Notes under the pieces: generated by a model
What the model saw: only the letters and a program-made list of their open reading frames with translations
Told to the model about the DNA's origin: nothing
Databases searched by the model: none
Shown: one piece after another, positions 31,700 through 43,886 of the stretch
Position numbering within the stretch: the first letter of the stretch is position 1
How the letters are laid out: every line of letters starts with the position of its first letter
Translations under genes and position numbers: made by a program
Assembly: GCA_021464245.1 (NCBI GenBank)
Contig: JADCRB010000028.1
Location: 6,885,612-6,949,611, forward strand
Direction: 5' to 3'
DNA: 64,000 nt
Source: Carallia brachiata
Lineage: Eukaryota > Streptophyta > Magnoliopsida > Malpighiales > Rhizophoraceae

Positions 31700-33160
31700 T
31701 TTTTGTTTATTTTCCTGGAAAACTGATATGAATACTTTTAACAGAAAATTTGTCAACAAGACAGAATATGCGAATTGGAATGGTTGGACAAATACACGGA
31801 CTTAGGCGGGAAGACAAAGATAGCAGCAAAGAAAAGCAGGCAAAAGGAAAAGCAAATAGAAGAAGAAATACGAATGAAAGCTAGGCGATGAATAAGTAGC
31901 AAAAAATGGAAGGAAGTTAATGGACAGAGAATCACAGAGACAGGGTGAAATCTACTGGTAGGTGTAGATGGCGTATACAGTAGTGCAGAAAACAGGGTGT
32001 GATTTACGGTAAGCGGTGGAAGGACAGCCCAAATCAGAGACAGAGAGCAGGGAAAGCAAAAGCAAGCGCAGCCGCTTATACTCTGGAATTTGTATGGCCA
32101 AAAATGGGACAGATAGAACAATTTGTTCAGCACCAGCAGGAATCTGAAGGAAGATTGCACAGTGTAACAGAATGATGATGATGATGATGATGATGAGTAG
32201 TAGTGGGAACTGGGAAGTGAAGTCCGTGTAAATGAATGAATCTATGAGAAAAGATTCAGTGTGACAGGAAAGGGACAGAGGTGGTGGTATTTGATGCCGT
32301 CCATATTGCTATCTGTAAAATAAAAAATAATAAAAAAAAGTTCAGAATAAATTCATAAAATTGATTTAAAGACTTTATTGTTTAAATTAAAAAAATTAAA
32401 AAAAAAACTTACAAGTCTTTATTTTCTTTTTAAAGCATAAATCAATTTTTTAGCCCCTCCATTAGACTTATTTTTATGATGGACACTTTTTTGTTTTTTG
32501 TTTTTTTTTTTTTGTTAAAACTAGTCTCTAGACATTAGTCTACTATTAGTCATTAATACGCAATATTAGAAGGCTAGCAATAACTTAAATATCACAAAAA
32601 AAGAATAAAAAACCTTAAAAGTCTTTATTTTTTTAAAAAAATAGAGATATAAAAAATAATCATATAGTAGTTATAAATAGTAAAAATTTTCTTTTTAGCA
32701 AAAAAAATGACAAAAAATTAAAATCAAAACTTACGAAAATACTAAGTAAATTTAGAGTAATATTAAGTATGTTCAAAATTTAGTTTTCAAAAAAAAAATT
32801 TATTATTTTTTATAAGTTAAACTCATTCATATATCTATTTTATGGTTATTTTCTATATCCTTTTAATAACACTCTTATTTTTTTAGGGACAAATAAATTT
32901 ATGGTTTCCAACATTGGACACTTTTGTTAATTGTAAACATTTTTTAAAAATATATATATATATTAGTCACTTATCGTTAATCTACTATTAGTCATTGACT
33001 TATGACGCCACTTCAGATGTCACTTTAGAAGTCCAAGAACACTTTAAATATCACATTAGCAATTTAAGGCCAGCGTGATTTATTAAAACTTTTATCATTA
33101 ATTTTTAAAATAAATAAACAAAAAAAATAATAATTTTTTTAAAAAAGAAAAGTCATGTTC
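31700..33160. other. NLR gene 1 upstream region and AT-rich DNA
   Basis: Directly upstream of the NLR start this holds its promoter, but I cannot point to a clear TATA box. A minus-strand frame at 31753-32160 is hydrophobic and shows no known domain. From 32320 on it is A/T-rich, with the phrase GACTTTATTGTTTAAATT, which recurs elsewhere in the window (about 8670, 34600, 51960). Confidence 0.4.
32172..32195 (+). repeat. (ATG)n microsatellite
   Basis: Eight consecutive ATG units about 520 bp upstream of the NLR gene 1 start. Confidence 0.9.
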
Positions 33161-33255
33161 TATTCCTTAAAAAATAATAAACTTAATAACAAAATTGAAT
33201 AATTTAAAAGATGCAAGAGACAAATTAACTTGCTTAAGAGCAAGCTTTCGATACC

Positions 33256-34143
33256 TGGTGTTAATTTCCTGATGAATAGAATCCCTAAACGCGCTTAAAT
33301 GCCTCGTACGGGTCTTGCCGAATTGCCAGAGCAATAGAAACCGCCGACGTACTTCCCACTTCATTAGAGGTGTCAAAATATGACCCGATCCGATGGGTTG
33401 ATCCGAACCGTCCGAAAAAATACGACTCGAACTCAACTCGAAGGATGGTCTAATCTGAAATGACCCGAAAATATTTGCGTCAAACCCGACCCGACCCTAA
33501 CCCGACCCGTTTGACCCGAACTTTTTTTTCTTAAAGAAAAAAAAAATAAAATAAAAAAATTTAGCATATTTTATATTATAAAAAGTATATATTATACTAT
33601 TTTCAATATAAATCTTAATTATAAATTTTTTTAGAATATTTTGAGATTTTTTATACAGTTATAAATTTTATTTTAATTTTTTAGAATGTTTTAAAAGAAA
33701 TTTTTTCAATTATTTTTCAATCATATGATTTTCTTTAATTTTTAAGAAATTTTAGTAAAATTTTTAAAATTTTTAAATTTTTAAAATTTTTAATAAAAAA
33801 TGTCACGTCATCATTTTTTATGATGTGACCAACCCGTGGGTTGACCCGAACCCGAAGTGACACAACCCAAAGTGACCCGAAGATAACTTGACCTATAAGT
33901 AACCCAACCCAAAATGACCCAAACCCGAAGTGACCCAACCCAATTCCGACCCGATGACCCGTTTTGACACTTATACACTTCATCGATCTCATCCCGGTCC
34001 GAGTTCTCAAGCAAATAGTTTTCCATATTCGGTCCACGTGTTCCAGAGTGACAAACGGAGCTCCAGCGAACCTGATCTCTGAGTTGGTTCGTTCCGCTCC
34101 TCTGAAGAAAGGCCGTATTGCTGTTAAACCAATAGTTATCATG
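33256..34143 (-). pseudogene. unidentified coding-like segment interrupted by a hAT element
   Basis: Leaving out the hAT insertion (33365-33975) and one target copy, the minus strand reads about 70 codons without a stop. It includes NMENYLLENSDRDEIDEVG and then ALAIRQDPYEAFKRV across the insertion point. GC content is above the surroundings. I do not recognise the protein. It may be a fragment of a host exon, or chance. Confidence 0.3.
33365..33975. mobile_element. hAT-type non-autonomous element, 8-bp target duplication
   Basis: The 611-bp element is flanked by CACTTCAT on both sides (33357-33364 and 33976-33983). Ends are TAGAGGTGTCAAAA and, inverted, TATAAGTGTCAAAA. Subterminal regions are full of GACCCGACCCG-like short repeats. 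An 8-bp duplication with this end sequence is typical of hAT transposons. No transposase is encoded. Confidence 0.9.
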
Positions 34144-34792
34144 CGACGAAATTTATATTAACTAGCTCTTATCACAGCTTGTTGCGCCAAATACATTGTT
34201 TGTCTGGCTCTATTTTGTCATATTTTAATATTAAGTTTATTATTTTTTCAAACATAAAAAAATGATTTTTCTTTTTAGAAAAATTATTATTTTTCTGTTT
34301 ATTTATATAAAAAGTAATTATAAAATTTTAAAAAATGTCAAATCTACCTTAAATTGCTGACTTGATATTTGAGATGTTGATGGTCTTTTGATGTGGCATC
34401 GGAAGTGGTGTCACGTGTCAATTAGTAGCATTAGATTAGCATTAAAGAGCCAAAAGATGCAATGCAATAAACAAAAGGACCAATTTGAACAAAAAAAACA
34501 AGGAGTGTTTATAATTAACAAAAGAACCAAATGTTGTAGGAGACCAAAATCTTATTTATGACTTTTATTTTAAATCTAAAATTTCAAAAAAAGACTCAGA
34601 AAAGATTTCATTGCTTAATGCCTAGGACATAATGAGAGATAAAAATGAAAAAAAAGAAAAAGAGAGAGAGAAGCATGAAATGCATGACAAATTACCAAAA
34701 AAAATTTATTGTATTTTATATAATATTAAAATAATTGCACAATCAATCTAATGATCAATTTTTTTTCAAATTTAACGATATGATGGTTTGCA

Positions 34793-35530
34793 TCATAGTT
34801 ATGAGACCGACCCGACCCAGTTGGTTGGACCAAAAATCCAGTGACTCGAACATTAGACCGGGTTGAGTCACACAGTTAGATTGGAAAGCATATAACTCGA
34901 TTAGAATCTGGTCAAACTCAACAAAACCCGGTTAAACTCGGTGACCCGGTAAAACTAAAACTCAGTCAGATTTTTACCAATTCAAAACATCAAATTTTTT
35001 TCTAATTAAAAAATATTAATTTTTTTATCAACTTTTTAGCACTTATCCCATAATAGTTGAATGTTCATTTCAATTATTAATGAATTAATATTTACTTATT
35101 ATCACAAATTTCTTTATTTGAGTTTTTCTTTTTATACTCTTTAATCATGAGAATTTAGAGATTGATTTTAAATTCTCATAAAATATATGTTGTTTGAACA
35201 AAAATGAGTATATTCAATTAATACTAGTTAAATAGAAAATGCAGACTAAGATTTATTTTATAGACGAGTATTTTAAATATTATTTAATGAATAAAAATAA
35301 ATATATTAAATGATAAGAATAGTGTATTGTTCTAATTTTTTATATTTTAGAATTAAATATTTTTATTTATTATAATTTATATGATATAAATATTTCATTA
35401 AATTAATTATTATTATTATATTTTTAATTATTTATATAGTTCAACTAGTAATCCGACAATTAAATCAATGGCCAAATAACCTTACTTCTCAACCGAATTA
35501 TCAACTGAGTCGGATTTGATAACTATAATT
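34793..35530. mobile_element. hAT-like degraded element
   Basis: Ends CATAGTTATGAGACCGAC and, inverted, ATAGTTATCAAATCCGAC flank an AT-rich interior with GACCCGGTAAAACT-type subterminal repeats. No convincing target duplication. It resembles the elements at 33365, 37214 and 46338 in design. Confidence 0.55.
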
Positions 35531-36369
35531 TTCATAACTTTAATCTAATCTCACTTAAAAAATTTTATTATGTACTTTTTAGTGCCCTAACGACCGAACT
35601 GCTTTTCAAAATTTTTAGGAAAATTTATAAAGAAAGGCTCGCTGCTCGACTTTGCTGTCACTATCCTTATTGTATTTTATTAATATATCCAACCAATATT
35701 AGCAGTACTTTATCAGGTCGGGTGAAAAAAAGCAGAGACAATATCTCTCGTCTCAGATCTTTCGTGCTCTTTTCCAAAAGTATTAAAGAGATCAACATAA
35801 TTTTGTCGTTGAAATAAAGTCTATCCGCCATGATTAACTGCCAAAAAGCCATAGACTCACCGGCTTCTTATTTCTTCTTTGCGCCGAGAGCCAGATATTT
35901 ACGGTTTTTTTTTTTTCAAATAATGCTTTTGAGAAATACGTTATTTGAAAATTAGATTTTTTTAAAAATTATTAACAAAAATACTTTAATTTTTACCATA
36001 ATCTTATATGTAATGTTTTCTTTTTTGAGTTAAAATCGGTTTGTCACATTATTTTCGTTAAAATAAATCAATTCAATCGTCGATTCTCATGTTAAGTATG
36101 TTGACATGACAACAATTAGGATGTCAATATCACACCATACTTGTCAAATCAACAAAACACATTAATGCTGTGCCATTTTTAATTTTAAAAAAAAAAGTAG
36201 ACGGCTTCGACCAAAAAAAAAAAAAAAATAGAGGGCAACTTTGGTCATTCAGCATTAAGACAAAAAAAAATTAAAAATTAAGATTTAATGACAATACTAA
36301 TTATATTTAAAATAATATTAAATATATTTAATTTTTTTTTATGAAAAAAGTCTGGCTAAATTTTTTGTC

Positions 36370-37095
36370 AGATAATAATATTCTTTAATTTTAATTAAAA
36401 TAAATTTCGATTACTTTTTAAAAAATTAATATCTCTCTCCACCGTCACCTCCCTCCGCTCTGCTGACTGCTCTCCAACAACAACAACAACAAAGGCTAAG
36501 GCCCAAAGCGATCAACTTTCTTTCTTTTTTGATTTTCTTTCTCAGTTATAACTGTAATTTAATTAGTGAATGGAATATGTTAGCAATATGCTGCACAAGA
36601 AGTACGATTTGTGAGAATCCCTTGTGATATTTTTCTTTTTGTTGTCCTCAACTTGCTATCTGTTTGTTCTGTAATAGAAGAGTTATCGGTTCCCTTTAGG
36701 CCCAAATTGGATTTCGTGTTCTCTCTGATTTTATTAGAGCTGGAAATTTCGTTCTGGGTGCTCCATGCTCGCAGGTCTTGCAAGATAGTCATCTGTTTGC
36801 CTGTCGAACGCTTTCCTTTCCTTCTTTCTGTGGGGAATAGGAAAATGAGAGTGGACAAGAGTTTGGAAACTTGTTATCTCATCAATATTCCCGTTTGCGA
36901 TTAGTTCATAACATAATTTAATAATAACTCGGCGAGCAGGCCATGACCTTTGTTGTTGTTGTTGGGGAGCAATCGGTGGAGAGAGAAGGGAGGAGGGAGG
37001 AGAGAGGGCTAAGTGAGGAGAGAGAGAGTAATTTTTTAAAAGTAATTAAAATTTATTTTAATTAAAATTAAAAATATCACGTTGTTATTATTTAA
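36370..37095. mobile_element. element with long inverted arms and CAA/TTG repeats
   Basis: Left arm (about 36370-36500) and right arm (about 36945-37095) are inverted relatives: TTTTAATTAAAATAAATTT, then CTCTCTCCACC, then CCAACAACAACAACAACAAAGG. Between them lie about 440 bp of unique DNA with no recognised protein. Related arm sequence recurs at about 38450-38620. Probably a foldback or MITE-type transposon; the family is unknown. Confidence 0.6.
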
Positions 37096-37213
37096 TGATG
37101 TAATATGTTGAAGTAGCAAATATTATATGACATGGCATTATATGACATGGCATCTCAGTTTTTGTTATATCAACGAATTTAATTGAGGAATAGATAATTG
37201 GATTAGTTTAGCC

Positions 37214-37881
37214 CATTATTGTCAAACTTGGATCGGATCGATCGGTTCAATCGGTCGAACCGGTGACCGGTCAGAGGTCCGGTCCGGGTTGTAGCTTAAA
37301 TTTGCTGCGGATCGGACAGGTCAACGAACCGGTTCAACCAGTCGGACCGGTGGACCGGTCCTGAGTTGATCGAGTTGGTCACTTTTAATAATTAAGAAAA
37401 AATTTCACACAATTTTGTAAAATTTAGTTTTCGAACCCTTGACCTCCAACATAAAAGGTAAGTCTCATACCACTAGACCAACTTATACCTTATTGTGATT
37501 TTTTTTTTTTTACTTATTATTTCTTAAATGTCTCATATAATACACATACTATCTTATGTATCTAATAAATTAACATCTACTATTTTCTTTTTTTGTTAAG
37601 ATAATTATTAAATTTTTTAAATTGTTAATTCTATCTTATAATAAATTCTAAATCATATATTTTAAATTTATAGATATAAATATTCTAATACATACATATG
37701 TATTATAATATTACATTTTACATATAAATTTTGATGTATAATATATATAAATATTTTTTTATATATTTAATATTAAATGCTGATTTTACTGGTTCAATTT
37801 TCAGTTAAATGAGTTGAACTGATTGGACCTTGAACCACTAAACTTTTCAATTTAATATTCGGTCCAATTCTTACAACATTG
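37214..37881. mobile_element. hAT-type non-autonomous element, 8-bp target duplication
   Basis: GTTTAGCC occurs immediately on both sides (37206-37213 and 37882-37889). The 668-bp element starts CATTATTGTCAAACTTGG and its inverted end reads CAATGTTGTAAGAATTGG. Subterminal GGTTCAACCGG-like repeats are dense. Within it (37430-37495, minus strand) is a tRNA-like stretch with TTGGTCTAGTGG and GGTCAAGGGTTCGA that may be a nested SINE head. Confidence 0.88.
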
Positions 37882-37969
37882 GTTTAGCCTAACAAAAATA
37901 ACATAACGAATTGATATTAACAAAAAAAAAAAAGGAGCAAACACACATCAACAAAAAAATCAACGTTTC

Positions 37970-38098
37970 GGTGGGTAAGCTGTAGCTCAAGTGGTGGGGG
38001 TGGTAACTCCCACCACGCCAAGCAGGGGTTCGACCCCCGCCTGATCCACATGCCCCCTCCCCCTATATAATACTCATAATTAAGCTCCAAGATGACAA
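37970..38098 (+). mobile_element. tRNA-derived SINE with 17-bp target duplication
   Basis: The insert begins GGTGGGTAAGCTGTAGCTCAAGTGG, with a pol III A box (TAGCTCAAGTGG), and has a B box GGGGTTCGACCCC about 38 bases on. It is bounded by AAAAAAATCAACGTTTC at 37953-37969 and again at 38099-38115. The body is only about 50 bp with a CCCCCTCCCCC stretch. It is not a functional tRNA gene, since no acceptor-stem pairing is seen. The clean duplication suggests recent insertion. Confidence 0.88.
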
Positions 38099-38115
38099 AA
38101 AAAAATCAACGTTTC

Positions 38116-40130
38116 AGACAAAATAGGGCTTTTTTGTTATTTTTTTTTGCTCATAAAATAAAGCATGAAATCAAGCGAGAAAGAACCGGGAAATGAGATC
38201 AGTGTCAAAAAAGTCAAATGGCTAAAGTGCATTAAACAAATAAAATAAAGAAAGACTTGGTCCGTCACTTGTGTCAATTTTTTTTTTCTTTGTAACCTTA
38301 TATTCTTCGCTTATTTATAATAAGCATATTAACTATGGTCGAACATTCTTTCTAGTTACTGAAATTGTTCGAATTTTCTTTATTTACTTATAATAAACAT
38401 ATGGACTGCGTTCAAAAAAATAAATAAATAAACATATGGACAATGGCCAAAAGGAAAGAAGGAGGAAGGTGGAGAGAAAAAGGAACGAGAGAAGAGTGAG
38501 GAGAGAGCAAGTAGGAGGGAGTGGAGAGAAAGGAGTTTTTTAATTTTTTGTATAATTTTTTAAAAGTAACTAACATTTATTTTAATTAAAAGTAGTATCA
38601 TTATTATTTAATGATGTAGTAAGATACAAGTGATATGGTGTGGTACTCTGTTAGTCGCAACATCAATATATACTTAACAGAAGGATTGGTGGTTGGCCAA
38701 AGTTTTAGTCTAATAAAAGCAATATGGTCAACAGTTTTAAAATAAAAAACCGTTTGCACGGGAATTGATAAATCCGAAAACATTTGGGTACAATTGACCG
38801 TTTAAGTCAAAAAATTATTTTCTAAGTCCTAGGGGTCAACCATGCAATGATCCACCCACTCATCCAATTAAAAAGAATGAAACTGAGAAACAAATTGAGA
38901 AAAGGAACTTAAATTTACCTGTCCCCGTTAGCCATTTCGGCCATCATCATCTACAGAATAAATGAGTTGAAGGGAAAAATGAAAAAAGAAGCAAATAATT
39001 ATTTATCCCCCCGTAATTAAACCTCCTAAGCCACAATAACAGTTTTTCTTAAAATAAAAAAAAAAAAGAAAGAAATTACCCTTACAGTTACAGGTTGAAA
39101 GGTGTAAGAGAGCAGCAGCAGTAAGTGCTGTAACCAAAGTAGGATGAATCATCAGTCAATCCATGGCTTTGCATAGTAATCGTTAGAAGCGCGAGATAGA
39201 AGTTGCTAAATCTACCCGTATAAAATTGACTGTATCTATATTGTCATTTTCTTAACGGAAAAATCTTATATGGACACATTGTCGGGTGAATACTGTAGTT
39301 ATTGCAAATATATAGTCTTTGTTTTACATAGATAGTTTTAGTACCAGATAGCCCTTTTTTCGTTTTTGACAAAAAAAAAATTATATAATAAATACGTCAG
39401 TCATCTTATTTATAAACTGAAATCGAAATCAATTATTACTGTCTTTATTTAACCATCCCTTATAAGATTAACCCATTGTCCAAATACTTTTAAGTCAAAG
39501 TGAATCTTTTTTAAACTGATCATCATATTAATAAATTTAAAACCAATACCACAAACGCACATGGTACCATCGTACCACATAGCTTAGTTGTGTAGAGATG
39601 GGAAAATTTCATGTGAAACTTATGTGGTATTAGTAGGTAAAAATACTTAGTTCAAAAAAAGAAATAAGTAGGTAAAAATACAGGTTTAGCCTATTATTTT
39701 TTGTTCTTTTAAAAATTTTAGTCATAATATTTTTTATTAGAATCAACCTTTTATGTTTTTGCCATCAAACATTTTTTATTTTTTTTCATTAATAAACTAT
39801 TAAGTCTAATACACGACAATTTATGCAGCATCATGTCAACATAAACGGATGACATAACATATAAAAATTGTTTTCACATTTTTATCAGACAAGTTAAAAT
39901 TTCTTTTTCTTTTTCACAAAAGTTTTCTCTTTAATAATTTAATTGTTATACTATTTATTAAATAAATAAAAAAAACTTTTAATTTAACTCTTTTTTAAAT
40001 ATAACTTATTCCTTATTTTACACAATATAATAATTAACTTCTACTTAAAGTAAAATATAAAAATAATATAAAATAATTTGTTAATTATACTAAAAAAAAT
40101 AGTAAATTTAAGAAGCAAACTTTTGAAAAA
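38116..40130. other. AT-rich intergenic DNA with repeat remnants
   Basis: A GA-rich stretch at 38455-38535 and the following 38560-38720 segment resemble the right arm and flank of the element at 36370-37190. Otherwise I see no gene. Confidence 0.45.
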
Positions 40131-40495
40131 AAATTTTGATGCTTAGCAAGAGCACCTTCTCTCCCTCCCTCTCTGCCTCTCTAACTCTATGACTCTGTAT
40201 CTGGGTGGAGTTCACTCGGCGTCTTTTCCACTGGAAAATAGAATATAAATGAAACATTAATATCTCACAGTCCAATCCAACCACACCAACCACCATATCT
40301 GTCTTTCTTTCAATCCATCTGCTCTCTTTTCTTTCTCTTTCTCTTTCGCAGCAAACCCAACAAACATTGGTTTTTGGACAAAAGAAAAAGTAACAGAAAC
40401 AAAGAAACAATGAAGAAATTATCATTGGCCGACGCATATTGTATTATAATAACTAGATAGAAAGAAAGACCAGTAGTAGTTGTCGGGGTCGAGGG

Positions 40496-40735
40496 GTGGT
40501 GGGCTTCAAAAAATTCAAAGTGGATCATGGCCAGGCGACCCGGTTGATCGGAGACTACGTACTGGGCCCGAGGATCGGGTCGGGTTCTTTCGCCGTGGTT
40601 TGGCGGTCCAAGCGGCAGCAATTCGGCATGGAAGTTGCCGTCGAAGAGATCGACAAGAAACTGCTTACCCACAAGGTCTATAAGAATTTGCTCAAGGAGA
40701 TTTCATTCTCGCTACTCCCAATCATCCCAACGTTA
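40496..40735 (+). pseudogene. ATG1-like protein kinase, N-terminal fragment
   Basis: A GC-rich island encodes RLIGDYVLGPRIGSGSFAVVW, a kinase glycine-rich loop in the context typical of plant ATG1 (the autophagy-initiating Ser/Thr kinase), then FGMEVAVEEIDKKLL and LLKEIS. The VAIK lysine is replaced by glutamate (VAVEEI). At about 40700 one base is missing; beyond it the neighbouring frame reads ILATPNHPNVI, the expected next kinase motif. Homology then ends and AT-rich DNA follows. Only the first 70 or so residues of the family are present, so this is a dead partial copy with genomic, not cDNA, character. Confidence 0.8.
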
Positions 40736-40759
40736 TACCAACGATTAAATTAATTATTA

Positions 40760-42650
40760 AAGGGTAATTTTAGAGAAAAAAATAAAATTTAAAAGCAACA
40801 TTTAATATGTAAAAAAAAATTTTATATGTATATTAACGCCGCATCCGACTTACATATTAAATTTAATGGTTAACTAATAGAAAATTACGAAAAATCTCAT
40901 GAAGAAAACGTATATAATGGACTCTTGAAAGAAAAAAAAAAAGGTTATGAACAAAATTTCAAAAAAAAACCCAAAGACGGTAGGTGAAATATATATTGTT
41001 GCCTATTTTATAATATTCCATTGTGAATTAAACGACGAAAATGCTTTCGTAAATTTATTTTAAAAATTTTAAGATTGTTATAAAATAATATGTATTATTA
41101 GATAAGTAAATTAATAAAAAATAGAAAAAAAAATATCACATGCCGTTGTAACTTAGATGAAATTACGTAAATATTTATTATTACTTATGCAAAACCACCT
41201 GTTATTACTTTTAAATTACCTTATATTTACATAGATCTACCAAACAACAAATACGTTATAATAAGGCCTTTTTTTCTAATTAATAAATAGATATTCTTAA
41301 AATTGAAAATTTTATTAGAAAAAGATCCGTTTCGGGAGAAAAAAAGTGTTCGAATTGCAATTGGTTAGATTTAATATGTAATAGTTAGATTCAGTATACA
41401 CAAAAATAATAATAATTTTTTCTTCTTTATTTTAGTTACATCTATAATAAAGAGTTACAAACTGAACGTAATCAATTACATTCTAGACTTTTTTCTAAAC
41501 ACTTTTTCTCCGACAGTATAATAGGGTCTAATTTTATTAGGGGCCGTAGCAATAGCTAATTGGCAATGGCCGGCAGCTTAGAATAAACTAAAAAAAGGTA
41601 AAAGAGTTGAAATAATTATTTTTTCGATAGTAGTGAGAGTCATCCGGTCCTGTTCAGTGATGCACCAAATTAAAAAAGAATTATAAATGGACAAAAAGGA
41701 TAATAAAATGGTTAAAACAAAAAAAAAAAAGAGAATGCGAACTTAAAATAAGTTTGCTACCTATCTCAAATCGCGATTCCAGCCATCGCCGTCGACAAAT
41801 GTGTCGAACAAAATATGTTTAGGAGCTGACACATTTGAGCCTTCTGATCTACGGAATATATACGCATATAAATTTAAACCCTAATTCTGGTTTTTGTCAA
41901 AAATGCGAAAAAGAAATTACACTGACTAATGGGTTGAAGGAAGTAAACTAAATTACACTTACAGTAATTTATAATTGCAAATGACATTAATTGCATCTTA
42001 ACTCTGACAAGCGTCTCAGTCCACAAACTTTTTTGTTTTATTAATCTGTGATTCCCTTTTTACCGGTTGAATAAGAGTACATAAATATGTTTAATGAGAT
42101 AAATAAAAAAATAAATAATTAATTTAATGATATTTAATAATTTATTTAATTTTTTTAAATTTAATATATATTTAAAATATAATAATATAAATTATTACGT
42201 ACTTATACACGTCTGCAGTTTGTTTTTTCGGCTCCTTCTTTCCTTCTGGTTTTAACACTTCTGTTTTAGGGTCAATGTGCTTTTCATACCTGCATTAACT
42301 CAGTGGCAGCCCACTTGCTCATTTGGCTTTATCAACTAATAAACCTTTTTTTCTAGATTATCTCCTCTAAAGAACTTTCCCCAAAGCTGAAGAATATACC
42401 TTGTTGATTAGTGGGAGAATAGCCTTTGATTTTTCTTTAAAAAATAATTTAGGCGCTAGTGCTTTGCTTGAATCATTGTTCAGCAAAAGCAATGAATTTT
42501 TTGCCTTTATGTTACTGTCACCCAAATTATTTAATAAGTTATCATAAAGCTTTAAATTAAACAAATATATACTTCGATTGCATTTCCAGTGCGCACCCAC
42601 TTTCCTGCATGTGACAAAAGCACTCATTCGTTTAAAATATGAGCACTGTT
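40760..42650. other. AT-rich intergenic DNA
   Basis: No gene supported. A stretch near 41345-41480 (TGCAATTGGTTAGATTTAATATG) resembles part of the repeat at 42655. Confidence 0.45.
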
Positions 42651-42654
42651 AAGT

Positions 42655-42845
42655 TTCCAAAAAAAATATATCTGAATTGCTGTCTGAATGTAATCAATTA
42701 TATTTCATGTACAATCAATCGAATTTTATGTGTAATTAAATATAAGAAGTAATTTTCTTCTTATAATTAATTGCACATACAATTCAGTCGGTTGCACATT
42801 AAATCCACCTAATTATATTTAAGTAGTAATTCAGATATTTTTTCT
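42655..42845. mobile_element. small MITE-like palindromic repeat, copy 1
   Basis: Ends AAAAAATATATCTGAATTGCT and, inverted, AAAAAATATCTGAATTACT flank an interior made of repeated AATTGCACATACAATTCAGT and TCAATTATATTT-type phrases. A related copy lies at about 62960-63180 in the NLR gene 2 intron. No coding capacity. Confidence 0.55.
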
Positions 42846-42859
42846 TCAAGAAATGTAGT

Positions 42860-43870
42860 TTTTTCTTTAAAATATATAGACGAGAAACTTTGGGGGTCCA
42901 ATTCAACGAATAGATAAATATTCCACTAAAACAGAGAAGCCCATGCTTTGGCAGCAGTAGCAGCTTATCTTTTTTTATAATTATTTTATGGGTTGTAGTT
43001 ATCCAACCAAAAAAAAGAATAAGATAAATAAATAAAATGAGAAGCATGGCCGGGAGTTTTAAAATAACAAGCAAATAACATCTTATTATCTGTGTTGGGT
43101 ATAAGGAAACCTTAATATTTGAAGATTTTAAAGGCAAAAAGATCATTTGAATAAAGCATTATTGTGATATATAAAAACTTTCACATTCTACAAGATTTTT
43201 CTTTTAAGTTTATGTGTGTTAAATCTTAGCCAGTTAGCCACATTTATCTGATTTGGTTTTTAAGTTGAATTTAAATTTTGGTATTGAATTGTGAAAGTGT
43301 CCAGAAACACAAGTTCAAGCAATATTTTTTTTGTTTGTATTATTATGATTTTGGTATAGATTCTAATTATTTTATTTAATATAAAATTAAATTCTAGGCA
43401 ATCCCAACCCCACATATTTTAGTGAAAGTTACTGATCGTAACATATTATTCTATTTGTAAAACATCTTAATTTCAATGGAAACCTTTTCAATATATAAAT
43501 CAATTAAAAAAAACATCGATAACTTTGAATTTAATTTTACAAAATATACATATTATAAATAAGTTGTATAAGATCATCTTAATAAGATGAGATTATACAC
43601 ACGGTTGGAGCATAAGTTTTCAATTTTCTTTTTTTTTTTTTAATTATTTAGGCACCAGTGTAGTTGCTTAAATACACACATTAATTAGTTTATGCATGCA
43701 TGTAAGTAGAATGTCCATAACAATATTTTTAATGATTGTATACACGTACTTAGCATCCTCTTTAATATTTATCTTAACTATATTTATATCATAAAACCTT
43801 TTGAAAAAACGAAAAAACATAAAATCCGCAAGGAACCTATACCTACAGTTCCTCCTGTTATTTTTTTTTT
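42860..43870. other. AT-rich intergenic DNA
   Basis: Nothing beyond low-complexity A/T and T runs is seen. Confidence 0.45.
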
Positions 43871-43886
43871 GGTACATACCTCCTGT

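Noticed and set aside
31753..32160. 135-codon hydrophobic minus frame upstream of the NLR gene
   Set aside because: It overlaps the probable NLR promoter, has a Phe/Ser/Leu-rich composition from CT-rich DNA, and has no recognisable motif.
36611..36904. 97-codon plus frame between the inverted arms at 36.5-36.95 kb
   Set aside because: An overlapping minus frame is open too, and no transposase or other domain is visible.
37980..38055. Possible tRNA gene (A and B boxes)
   Set aside because: No acceptor stem pairs, and the segment is bounded by a 17-bp target duplication and runs on into a non-tRNA tail, so it is a SINE.
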